A DNA stretch of 39,023 bases from Rhodothermales bacterium (GTDB lineage: Bacteria; Bacteroidota; Rhodothermia; Rhodothermales; Bin80): contig JANQES010000067.1 in assembly GCA_028278205.1 (NCBI GenBank), positions 1 through 39,023 of the forward strand. Direction: 5' to 3'. The notes beneath the pieces were generated by a model that saw nothing but the letters and a program-made list of their open reading frames with translations, searched no databases and was not told where the DNA came from. Below are positions 1 through 6,791 of this stretch, piece by piece; within the stretch, counting starts at the first letter, position 1; the number at the start of each line of letters is the position of its first letter. A program made the position numbers and the translations under genes.

Positions 1-121
1 ATGCGAATTCAGCGTTGAAATAGAAAGTCGTTGAAAACAAGCTGAAAACGGCGAAAACCATACCTGCCAGGTTTCCAAAACCTGGCAGGTATGCCCAAAT
101 TTCCCAACCCTTAATTCGCAT
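1..121. repeat. Palindromic intergenic element
   Basis: Positions 60-74 and 78-92 form a perfect 15-base inverted repeat (core CCTGCCAGGTTT / AAACCTGGCAGG) with a 3-base loop. The block is bounded by a second inverted pair, ATGCGAATT at 1-9 and AATTCGCAT at 113-121. Nested inverted ends around a strong hairpin suggest a small MITE-like element or a terminator-like hairpin downstream of the minus-strand B12 operon. There is no T-run next to the stem, so a simple intrinsic terminator is less likely. No gene is seen here. Confidence 0.6.
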
Positions 122-130
122 AATAAACGA

Positions 131-358
131 TCAACCCTCAACGCTTTCGGCAGGTTCATCGGCCTCTTCGATGATCTCGTGGAAGACGGTCTCGCCGGTG
201 CGCAGCATCCGCCGGGTGTAGGGATGACACAGCTTGCACTTCTGCCCGAATTCGACGTGGGCTTGCAAGGCCGCCACGCTCGTCGCGCCCGTGGCCTCGG
301 CTACGGCTTTGAGCGCAGCGAAGGTTTTCTGAAAACAATAGCAGCGGTCTATGGTCAT
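131..358 (-). CDS. Bfd-like [2Fe-2S] binding protein
   Basis: This 75-residue protein carries a CxC pair near the N-terminus (C6, C8) and a CKLC pair followed by HPY about 35 residues later. That C-x-C...C-x2-C layout is the cluster-binding pattern of the BFD-like [2Fe-2S] domain (bacterioferritin-associated ferredoxin, NirB and similar). It is probably a cytoplasmic electron carrier. Its ATG overlaps the stop of the upstream propeller gene as ATGA, which implies translational coupling and places it third in the riboswitch-controlled btuB operon. A role in reducing imported cobalamin, for example in decyanation, is a guess from position only; iron metabolism is the usual family role. Confidence 0.75.
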   Translation of the reverse strand: MTIDRCYCFQKTFAALKAVAEATGATSVAALQAHVEFGQKCKLCHPYTRRMLRTGETVFHEIIEEADEPAESVEG

Positions 359-1701
359 TTCAGCAAAACGAGGCGACGGGTCGAGACCCCGGTGACGGTT
401 GCGAGGCGGCTCAGGTAGACGCCGCTGGGCAGGCCGCCGGCATCCCAGGCGACCTCGTAGCGGCCCGGTGTCATCGGCGCGTCGATGAGCGTGGCGACGG
501 GGCGGCCCAGCAGATCATAGATCGTCAGCGTCACCGGGCCGGCCTGCGTCACGTCGAAGGGCAGCGTCGTCGTCGGGTTGAACGGGTTGGGATAGTTGGC
601 GCGCAGCCCGAAACGCTCCGGCACCGCATCGGCGGTTTGCTCGACGGCTGTGCCGACGTCGGCTTGCAGCAACGCGACGTGACCCGGCGCAATGCCAGCG
701 TCGAAGCGAGCTACCTCCTGCCCGTCGCGGCTATGGATCGAGACGAATCCTGTCGTCGTGAAATCGATGATGCGGGCGGCATAGAGGCGCTGCGCCGTCG
801 CATCATACGCAATGCCGCCGACGCCCTCATCGCCAGGAAGCGTGATGACGCCCTGCTGCGTATTGGCCGCCGTATCGAAGACGAGCAAGTCCGTCCCATG
901 CACGAGGAAAATCTCGGCGCTAGCCGCTGAAAAGTACGTGTCTTGCCCGAGCGATGCCGCGCCCACCTGGAAGTCCAGGTCGAAGCGCGTGACGACTTCG
1001 CCCGTAGCGCCGTCGAGGACAACCACCGCCCCGTTCGTCTGGGCGATGATCTGGGTAAAATCGTCATTATAGACCGTATTACCGATGCAGAAGGCCCAGA
1101 GTTCGCCTTCTGCATCGACCTCCAGATGACGCGGACCGTCGCAGCCCAGGTTAATCGTCTCCAGCGCCGTATTGGTCTGCGCATCAATCACCGTCAGCGT
1201 CGAGTCTCCGCCGAAGCCGGAGTTGGCAACGAAGACGCGCCCGTCGAGGACGGCCACATCTTCAGGATTGCTGCCGACGTCCACCGTCCCCTGGACAATA
1301 CCATCCGTCAGGTTGATCACCGTCACCGTCCCATCGAACAGGTTCGAGACGTACGCCTTCGATGCATCGGCGACGGTCATGTAGCGCGGGCTGGAGACCG
1401 CCTGAATCTGGGCGATGCGTTGCTGCGTGGCAAGATCCAGAACATCCACTGCCCCCGACGTATTCGACATCACATAGCCTTTACCATCGTAGAGCGTGAT
1501 GCTCTGCACGAGCGTGCCGAAGTCAGCGAGCACCTCCACCGTCTCGCCGGTAGCCGGGTCATAATACGTGATCGAACCGTTGTTGTCCGAAAAGTTGCCC
1601 TGGTTGGCAACGTAGACGCCCTGCGTCTGTTGTGCCGCAGCCGGCAAAACGGCCATCGAGCCGAAGAGAAAGAGAACGATGAGAATACGGCGTAAGGTCA
1701 T
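355..1701 (-). CDS. BtuG-like secreted beta-propeller with T9SS C-terminal domain
   Basis: The protein has about 448 residues. A Sec signal peptide (MTLRRILIVLFLFGSMAV, then AAAQQ) is followed by YVTN/NHL-type beta-propeller blades with repeated phrases such as VYVANQG, AYVSNLFDGTVTVIN and VFVANSG. The C-terminus is a type A type IX secretion sorting domain (NYPNPFNPTTTL ... LPSGVYLSRL). In Bacteroides, a surface propeller of this kind (BtuG, DUF5074/YncE-like) binds cobalamin and caps BtuB. Position directly behind btuB under a cobalamin riboswitch supports the same role here. Unlike BtuG it shows no lipobox and instead carries the sorting domain. An alternative ATG lies at 1716, and upstream codons in this frame are antisense to btuB. 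BtuG homology is inferred and not tested. Confidence 0.75.
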   Translation of the reverse strand: MTLRRILIVLFLFGSMAVLPAAAQQTQGVYVANQGNFSDNNGSITYYDPATGETVEVLADFGTLVQSITLYDGKGYVMSNTSGAVDVLDLATQQRIAQIQAVSSPRYMTVADASKAYVSNLFDGTVTVINLTDGIVQGTVDVGSNPEDVAVLDGRVFVANSGFGGDSTLTVIDAQTNTALETINLGCDGPRHLEVDAEGELWAFCIGNTVYNDDFTQIIAQTNGAVVVLDGATGEVVTRFDLDFQVGAASLGQDTYFSAASAEIFLVHGTDLLVFDTAANTQQGVITLPGDEGVGGIAYDATAQRLYAARIIDFTTTGFVSIHSRDGQEVARFDAGIAPGHVALLQADVGTAVEQTADAVPERFGLRANYPNPFNPTTTLPFDVTQAGPVTLTIYDLLGRPVATLIDAPMTPGRYEVAWDAGGLPSGVYLSRLATVTGVSTRRLVLLK

Positions 1702-1732
1702 AGCGTTTGGCTGCATAGGATTGAGGGTATTT

Positions 1733-1818
1733 ATGAATTTTGACAGGGAAACCCGCCGGCGATCTTCGGCCTTCAGGATACCGATGCCGTAGTACCGAGT
1801 GCGAGCGTCAAAATTCAT
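1733..1818. repeat. Inverted repeat between btuB and the propeller gene
   Basis: ATGAATTTTGAC at 1733-1744 and GTCAAAATTCAT at 1807-1818 are perfect 12-base inverted arms enclosing about 62 bases. The right arm touches the btuB stop codon, so the hairpin forms immediately after btuB and could set mRNA stability or relative expression of the downstream genes. It may be a small mobile or MITE-like insertion. Confidence 0.6.
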
Positions 1819-3719
1819 TAATGGAACGTTAGCGTCAGTTGAAGCCGGGCGTGGCGCGGCGGCATCGGGTTGGCGGGGATGACCTCGTAGCGCCGGTCCA
1901 TCAGGTTTTCGACGACGAGGGCCAGCACGGCCTCGATGGGCCGCCTCTGGTGATGCAGCCGAAGCTGGCCGTCGAGCAGGAAAAACGGATCGAGAAACTG
2001 CGTGCCGTCGGTCGTGACGTAGCGCCGCCCGGTGTAGCGGCCCGAGGCATCGACCTGCACCGGGCCGAGACGCAGGCCGAGGTGGCTTTTGAGTTGATGA
2101 CGCGGCACGAGCCGCACCGGCTGATCGAAAGACCGGGCCTCGGGGTCGGAGCGGTCGCGGGCGTCGGTGAGGGTGTAGAAGAAGCTGCCGCCGAGCCGGA
2201 GGCGACGCGCCAGCGGCCACCGCCATCGATACGACGCCTCGACGCCGCGCGAGCGGACGCGCTGCACGTTGTCCGGCGCGTAGTAGCCGGCGGGCGTAGG
2301 CAGCCACACGATCTGATCGCGCACGCGAGAGCCAAAAACTGTCACTTCGGCCAGGCCGCCCCGGTGTTCGAGCAACAGGCCGAGGTCGAAGGTGGTGCCG
2401 CGCTCCGGCTGGAGGCCGGGCTTGCCGCCGGGCTGCCAGAAACGGTCGTTGAACGTAGGCACGCGGAAGGCGCGTCCGGCTCCGGCTTTGAGGTGCAACG
2501 CCGGCCCCTCCAGCACCCGAACGTTGAGCCCCAGACGCGGATTGACGCCCCAGAGCGCGCTCGTGTCCTGGCGGCTGTAGATGTCGGCGCGCAGGGCCGG
2601 ATAGATCAGCAACCGGCCAAACGATCCGGTGGCATGGACGAACGCGCCGCCGTGCAGTTCGGTGGCATCGTCGAGGAGGCTGGGATGGCGGGCCTGCCCG
2701 TAGCCGCCCGCAAGGCCGCCGGCCATCAGCCAGCGCCGCCCCAGCACCGTGCGCGCCTCGGCATCGAGCGAGGTGATGCGCGTGCGCCCGGTCTCGTCGA
2801 GGGCAAGTTGGGCGTTGGTGTAGCGCAGCGCGCCCTCCTGCATCAGCCCGCTCAGGCGGAGCGTGCCCCAGGCAAAGCGCCGCTCGCCATCGGCCCAGAG
2901 ACGAAAATGTTCATCCCATTGCCGTTCCCGGCGAGCCTGCGCCGTGCCGATGGTCGGCAGCCCGCGCTCGGCGTCGTTGTACCACGCGGCCAGGCGCATG
3001 TGGCCCCGGTCTGCTGTGTACGCCATCGACGAATAGACCGAAAGGCGGCGGCGGTCGGCGCCCTCGCGCAGCGCCTCCTGAGGCGGAAACAGGCCTTTGT
3101 TGAGATAGGGATAATCGCCCTCCGCCTCATCATATTCGACGAGCGCCACGCCCGAAAGTGTGCCCCGGCGCCCGGCGGCCAGCAGCCCGCCCGTCCGCTC
3201 GCCGTAGGCCCCGTAACCGCCCCGCACCCTGACCGTCCGCCGCGTCCCCGGCCCCAGCGTCCGCAGGTTGACCACGCCGCCGAGCGCGTCGGTCCCATAA
3301 AGCGGCGACCCCGGCCCCGCCATCACTTCGACCGATTCGAGCAACAACGTCGGCAGCAGCGACAGGTCGAGTTGGCCGAGTTGCGGGTTGGCGATGCGGT
3401 GGCCGTCGAGCAGCACGAGTGTCTGTGAGGCCCCGGCGCCGCGCAACGAAAGGCTCGCCAGCCCCCCCTCGCCGTAACGCCGGACGAACATCCCCGAACG
3501 CGCCGTCAGCAGGTCGGCTACGGTCTGGGCGCCGGTGGCCGTCATGGCCTCGGCGTCGAGCACCGTCACACGCGCGGGCGCTGCGGCAAGACGCACCGGC
3601 GCCCGCGTCGCCGTGACCGTCACCGCCGGCAACGCGACCGTCGTATCGAGCGTCGCTTGCGCCGAAGCGGGCAAAGCCGGCCCCAGCACAAGCAGGATCA
3701 AGAGAAAAGCGCGGTTCAT
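1818..3719 (-). CDS. btuB: TonB-dependent cobalamin receptor (BtuB-type)
   Basis: This 633-residue outer-membrane receptor has a signal peptide (MNRAFLLILLVLGPALPASA) and a TonB-box-like segment (LPAVTVTATR). The plug domain follows at roughly residues 45-150 (phrases LADLL-type helix, SLRGAG, VLLDGHRI, GSPLYGTDALGGVVNLRT), then a 22-strand-type barrel rich in alternating aromatic/charged strands, ending ARLQLTLTFH with a terminal aromatic-type strand. Substrate is assigned to cobalamin because a clear cobalamin riboswitch lies directly upstream. The start at 3719 is chosen because the signal peptide begins there; longer versions read back through the riboswitch. The next gene follows after about 115 bases, and the whole unit reads as one operon. 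Confidence 0.9.
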   Translation of the reverse strand: MNRAFLLILLVLGPALPASAQATLDTTVALPAVTVTATRAPVRLAAAPARVTVLDAEAMTATGAQTVADLLTARSGMFVRRYGEGGLASLSLRGAGASQTLVLLDGHRIANPQLGQLDLSLLPTLLLESVEVMAGPGSPLYGTDALGGVVNLRTLGPGTRRTVRVRGGYGAYGERTGGLLAAGRRGTLSGVALVEYDEAEGDYPYLNKGLFPPQEALREGADRRRLSVYSSMAYTADRGHMRLAAWYNDAERGLPTIGTAQARRERQWDEHFRLWADGERRFAWGTLRLSGLMQEGALRYTNAQLALDETGRTRITSLDAEARTVLGRRWLMAGGLAGGYGQARHPSLLDDATELHGGAFVHATGSFGRLLIYPALRADIYSRQDTSALWGVNPRLGLNVRVLEGPALHLKAGAGRAFRVPTFNDRFWQPGGKPGLQPERGTTFDLGLLLEHRGGLAEVTVFGSRVRDQIVWLPTPAGYYAPDNVQRVRSRGVEASYRWRWPLARRLRLGGSFFYTLTDARDRSDPEARSFDQPVRLVPRHQLKSHLGLRLGPVQVDASGRYTGRRYVTTDGTQFLDPFFLLDGQLRLHHQRRPIEAVLALVVENLMDRRYEVIPANPMPPRHARLQLTLTFH

Positions 3720-3754
3720 AAAAAAAGCCCCGACCTCAATAGCGAGATCCGGGC
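3720..3754 (-). terminator. Riboswitch expression-platform terminator
   Basis: Read on the minus strand, a hairpin closed by GCCC (3751-3754) and GGGC (3727-3730), with internal CTC/GAG pairing, is followed by seven U (3720-3726) that run directly into the btuB AUG. This is an intrinsic terminator between the cobalamin aptamer and the gene, consistent with transcriptional repression when cobalamin is bound. Because the U-run abuts the start codon there is no room for a Shine-Dalgarno sequence. Confidence 0.7.
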
Positions 3755-3854
3755 TGTCGCCTCCGGCCCTGCCAGGGGGATCACACCAACGATGGACCCC
3801 GGCCGGAGACACCATGCCGCGGACCTCAAAACCCGGAGGTTGCTGGCATCAACG

Positions 3855-4185
3855 CCGTCCGGCAGATCTCCTGACTCGCCACTTGCGTTTTTTCTGGCGA
3901 AAAAACGCAAAAGGGGAAACGGCTCTGCGCGCAGCCTTCCCATCCCGACGCATCGGGACAGTGACAGCGTACTTCTTCGCCGCCCCCTTGGGAATTTCGC
4001 CCGGCGAAATTCCCAGCGGCCTACAGTTGCGGGTACAGTTCCGGCTTGATCAATTTTGGATTTTCGGTGTTGGATGGGCGATTGTTTTGAACAAACCTGA
4101 TCGCTCATCCATCCAACATCGAAAATCCAACCGGATTCCCTTTTAATCCATGCCCGCGCGTGGGCGGGCGTTTGGAACCGAAGGC
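3855..4185 (-). promoter_or_regulatory. Cobalamin riboswitch
   Basis: On the minus strand the conserved elements occur in order: AAAAGGGAATCCGG (4131-4144), then CCGGAACTGTACCCGCAACTG (in 4023-4043), a long variable region, GGGAAGGC-type segment near 3940, and the B12 box GAGTCAGGAGATCTGCC (within 3861-3877). This is the class I cobalamin aptamer. The variable part contains a perfect palindrome GGGAATTTCGCC / GGCGAAATTCCC (about 3990-4014). The element controls btuB through the terminator at 3720-3754. Its P3 stem (TCCGG/CCGGA) is split by a long palindromic insert, listed separately. Exact 5' end is approximate. Confidence 0.92.
4056..4130. repeat. Palindromic repeat inserted in the riboswitch P3 loop
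   Basis: The arm at 4056-4081 (TTGGATTTTCGGTGTTGGAT...) and the arm at 4101-4130 (...ATCCAACATCGAAAATCCAA) are inverted copies differing by one substitution and a 4-base gap. Both arms are built from words related to TTGGATTT with a spacing near 8 bases, like other intergenic hairpins in this window. In E. coli btuB the corresponding P3 loop is only a few bases long. Confidence 0.75.
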
Positions 4186-4290
4186 GTATGCAAAAGAACT
4201 GCGAACAAGGTAGGCATACGCAAAGGAGATTTCAATGCCTTCACAGGTTCTTGTCGGATGGCGTCTTGACGGACGATGCGTGGTGAAGTA

Positions 4291-4313
4291 TATTTAAGAC
4301 AATTAAGTCTTTA
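4291..4313. promoter_or_regulatory. Candidate Rrf2 operator
   Basis: TTTAAGAC-AATTAA-GTCTTTAA is a near-perfect inverted repeat in an AT-rich patch about 50 bases before the first Rrf2 start codon. The 9-mer TATTTAAGA recurs upstream of the second Rrf2 gene. Self-regulation through this site is likely for an Rrf2 protein but is inferred. Confidence 0.5.
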
Positions 4314-4361
4314 ATTAATCGGGGATGGTGGACCTGCCATCCGCTTCAGTACCCAGCCTCC

Positions 4362-4802
4362 ATGCTCCTGTCCAAAAGCACTGAATACGGCATCCGCGCC
4401 ACGCTCTACCTGACGTCGCTCAAGCAAGAGGGCTACGTCTCGATCCGCGACATCAGCGACGAGCTGGACATCTCGTTTCACTTCCTGACGAAAATCTTCC
4501 AGAAGCTGACGCAGGCCGACCTGTTGCAGTCGTTTCGGGGGCCGCGCGGCGGCGTGGCGCTGGCCCGCCCGGCGGATCAAATCACCCTGTTGGATCTGGT
4601 GACGGCCATCGACGGGCCGGCGCTTTTCACCGAATGCGTCCTGGGTCTGCCCGGCTGCGGCGAGCGCAAACCCTGCCCCCTGCACGAGGCCTGGGGTCCG
4701 GAACGCGACAATCTCAAAGCGCTTTTCGAAAACGCCACCCTCGCCTCGATGGCCGCCGACCTCGAAACGTTCGATCTGCGGTTGAAAATATTGCACCTGT
4801 AA
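4362..4802 (+). CDS. Rrf2 family transcriptional regulator with three cysteines (copy A)
   Basis: This 146-residue protein has an N-terminal winged helix typical of Rrf2 (MLLSKSTEYGIRATLYL, then SIRDISDELDISFHFLTKIFQKL, wing FRGPRGGVALARPA). It is followed by a loop with three cysteines, CVLGLPGCGERKPC, about residues 92-105. In NsrR, IscR and RsrR the equivalent cysteines bind an Fe-S cluster that senses NO, cluster status or redox state. A palindrome upstream may be its own operator. It lies beside a nos cluster, so NO sensing is the favoured idea, but IscR/RsrR-type sensing is possible. A paralogue lies at 6792. Confidence 0.88.
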   Translation: MLLSKSTEYGIRATLYLTSLKQEGYVSIRDISDELDISFHFLTKIFQKLTQADLLQSFRGPRGGVALARPADQITLLDLVTAIDGPALFTECVLGLPGCGERKPCPLHEAWGPERDNLKALFENATLASMAADLETFDLRLKILHL

Positions 4803-5036
4803 TTTGTATAACTTTTCAGGTCCTGAAGACATGCTCCCAGCCCAGCTGCTGCTTTCCGCGCACCCTGAAGAGTACAAGACTTTAAAAGAAACAAAGATTT
4901 CTTGACTTGATTAAGAAATAAAAGTATCGTATCGATATCTTAAGCAGTTCCTTCCAAACATCTGGTCTGATACTGAAATATGAATCCCGATATTGAAATA
5001 TTTGCTGGCGAACCTTTCCCCGACGAGGAGTCTTTG
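4803..5036. other. Intergenic stretch with a possible gene remnant
   Basis: After the regulator, 4831-4905 can encode a 24-residue peptide (MLPAQLLLSAHPEEYKTLKE then TKIS). It could be the start of a lost gene but matches nothing I recognise. An inverse form of the TTAAGATAT motif lies at 4935-4944. Base composition becomes AT-richer from about 4885. Confidence 0.35.
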
Positions 5037-5858
5037 TCACTTGAAGTTAATGGAAAGGAAATTCGCATTGGGGGGGAGCCCGACCTCGCGGACTTCCTGA
5101 ATGATGCCTTTCTCTACGGCAAAGTCCAGGTCTTTGGCCTCACCTTGTTGAAACAGCTGTCGCATTTCTTCATCAGTGAGACGACAGTTGTTGGCGACGA
5201 TTGAAGCGATCTTGTTCTCGTCCTCCCGCAGACTGCTGAGGATCTCTGCCAAGCGGCCACGATTAAGTCTTGAGTTTGCCTGGAACGTCGTATTAACTCC
5301 GTGAAATAGGAAGGATGACCCAGGAGCTGCGTAGCGCTCTTCTCCGGCAAGAAACACGACCGTCGCAATGGAATCAATCGTGCCAGTATTGTGCATCACG
5401 ATTCGGCACGGTAGCCCACGAAGATAGTTGTGCAATGTTATCCCGGCCCGGACACTACCACCCGGTGAAGAGAATAAAAAATAGAGAGCGTCTGGATGTT
5501 TTTTTCCAACGATTTCCGCGCACACAGCCATGAGTCCACGGACTTTTGCATCTGTGATTTCGTCGAAAAAGTTAACATAGAAGATGTTTCCTGCCTTTTT
5601 ACCAGCCCGACCAATCTTATAGGCATCCACTCCAGCCCGTGAAGACGGACCAGAGTCGGGCGCCTGTGCCTGAATCGGTGCAGTAAGTATTGTCGGTTTT
5701 GGTTGAATTAGGGATTTACTTCCATCACCTTCGGTGCTGCACTGGACCAGAGGTAATGCACCACTGCCGTAAACGTTTGAAGTCTCAAACGAGAACCTCC
5801 CTCGTGTCAAAAATTTCTTGTGCGAGGTCTTGCTTTTGGAGTTGGGGTCGTTTAACAT
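5037..5858 (-). CDS. ClpP-like serine protease domain protein
   Basis: This 273-residue protein has an N-terminal stretch of about 85 residues without recognised features, then a ClpP/crotonase fold at about 90-258. SPGGSVRAG (131-139) matches the ClpP glycine loop. DSIATVVFLAGEERYAAPGS places the nucleophile at S163, and FLFHG places the catalytic histidine at H186, in the same spacing as ClpP. The C-terminal AKDLDFAVEKGIIQEV resembles the end helix of ClpP, with the acidic residue uncertain. It could be a phage- or island-borne ClpP-like peptidase rather than the housekeeping ClpP, because it stands alone without clpX and sits in AT-richer DNA. No partner ATPase is seen nearby. Confidence 0.8.
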   Translation of the reverse strand: MLNDPNSKSKTSHKKFLTRGRFSFETSNVYGSGALPLVQCSTEGDGSKSLIQPKPTILTAPIQAQAPDSGPSSRAGVDAYKIGRAGKKAGNIFYVNFFDEITDAKVRGLMAVCAEIVGKKHPDALYFLFSSPGGSVRAGITLHNYLRGLPCRIVMHNTGTIDSIATVVFLAGEERYAAPGSSFLFHGVNTTFQANSRLNRGRLAEILSSLREDENKIASIVANNCRLTDEEMRQLFQQGEAKDLDFAVEKGIIQEVREVGLPPNANFLSINFK

Positions 5859-6447
5859 GATAGCAAGCGTCTTGGCCCGCGCGGAGCCCCAGTAACCCCG
5901 CGCTGATGGGCCTTTGCATATTCCTACTGGGTGAGGCCACAGCGCATGGTTTGGCCGCCGGTGCTGTGGCTTCTTCTGTTTGTGGATTGTGGTGGATAAC
6001 TCAATTAATGATTGAGAAGGCCGTTATGCAAGCTTTTTTTTTCCACATTTTATCATCGATCCGGAAGCGCCGAAAGCGTGGGCTTCTGGGACGCCTATCC
6101 ACATTTTTGAGGAAATTAGGCCGGTTTCAAGAAGCTGTAAATCCGTTATTGTTCTAGAGATAGCTCCTGCGCCGACTTACGCACACAAGTTATCCACACG
6201 CCGGCTTTTGCGGAGGGCAATAACGGTTTCTTTTTTATTACAATAACGGAACTAAAGGTCATGCAAACCAAGCACTTTCTTCAGAATATCGTTGCGCCTT
6301 CAATTATCTATACTCGATGTAGTATCGTGTAGTATAAAGTTATATCTACTTAATTGGGTTTCTGTCCCTTTGTGTAGTATGGTGTTGCATAAAGTAGTGA
6401 TTTGGGGTACATTATACACATTACCCACGAACCCCATCATCCTACAT
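5859..6447. other. AT-rich intergenic region with DnaA-box-like cluster
   Basis: Nearly 590 bases without a convincing gene. DnaA-box-like 9-mers: TTATCCACA exact at 6190-6198; one mismatch at 6095-6103 (CTATCCACA), 6039-6047 (TTTTCCACA) and 5991-5999 (minus strand TTATCCACC); two mismatches at 5981-5989. CAATAACGG occurs at 6218-6226 and 6241-6249 and inverted at 6143-6151. GTAGTAT occurs at 6319, 6329 and 6374, with GTAGTGA at 6394, just before the HTH gene. This could be a replication origin of the chromosome or of an integrated element, with the last repeats acting as operators. Function is not demonstrated. Confidence 0.45.
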
Positions 6448-6654
6448 ATGGAGAAGCCAGTTTACACTGTAGCCGAAGTGGCAGAGTTTTTCAACTTCTC
6501 AGAAGAAACAGTGCGCCGTGCGATTCGGTCAGGAGAACTGAAGGCCGCAAGAGCAGGAAGACGAGGAGCATATCGGATCAGTAAGGTTGAGTTACAAAGA
6601 TGGTGGAGAGAGGTCCGAGGAGGTGGAGACTTGTTTGAGGATCGTAAGGGTTGA
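6448..6654 (+). CDS. Excisionase/MerR-type helix-turn-helix protein
   Basis: This 68-residue protein is essentially one HTH_17 domain: VYTVAEVAEFFNFSEETVRR, then AIRSGELKAARAGRRGAYRI, then SKVELQRWW. Such proteins act as recombination directionality factors or small DNA-binding regulators. The start at 6448 is chosen because the domain begins there; the upstream in-frame ATGs fall in AT-rich DNA with no protein-like sequence. Repeated GTAGTAT words just upstream are candidate binding sites. No integrase is seen in the window, so an excisionase role is open. Confidence 0.8.
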   Translation: MEKPVYTVAEVAEFFNFSEETVRRAIRSGELKAARAGRRGAYRISKVELQRWWREVRGGGDLFEDRKG

Positions 6655-6758
6655 GGCAACAGGCAAGCCCTTTGAGACTTGTATGAAGAGCGTGTGACGC
6701 TCCCTCGAAGAAAGCGTGAGACCGTCGGCTAGCGCTTGATTAAGGGAGTGTTTTATGC

Positions 6759-6773
6759 GATATTTAAGATAAA
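6759..6773. promoter_or_regulatory. Candidate Rrf2 site upstream of copy B
   Basis: GATATTTAAGATAAA shares the 9-mer TATTTAAGA with the palindrome upstream of copy A. It lies about 20 bases before the ATG, so binding here would block transcription or initiation of copy B. Assigned from sequence similarity of the two upstream regions only. Confidence 0.4.
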
Positions 6774-6791
6774 GGACTCCGAAACCTTTTT

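Noticed and set aside
1702..2307. N-terminal extension of the propeller gene to 2307
   Set aside because: That part overlaps btuB in antisense and is Arg/Pro-rich; the signal peptide begins at 1701.
4831..4905. 24-codon frame MLPAQLLLSAHPEEYKTLKE...
   Set aside because: Too short to support as a gene and lacking family resemblance; noted only as a possible remnant.
4980..5204. Plus-strand 74-residue frame beginning MNPDIEIFAGEPFPDEESLS
   Set aside because: Most of it is antisense to the 3' end of the ClpP-like gene, whose catalytic motifs make that strand the real one. The first 19 codons look protein-like but match nothing known to me.
5906..6157. Plus-strand 83-residue frame
   Set aside because: It covers the DnaA-box cluster and poly-T run, has poly-Phe from the T-run and no recognisable domain; composition is like intergenic DNA.
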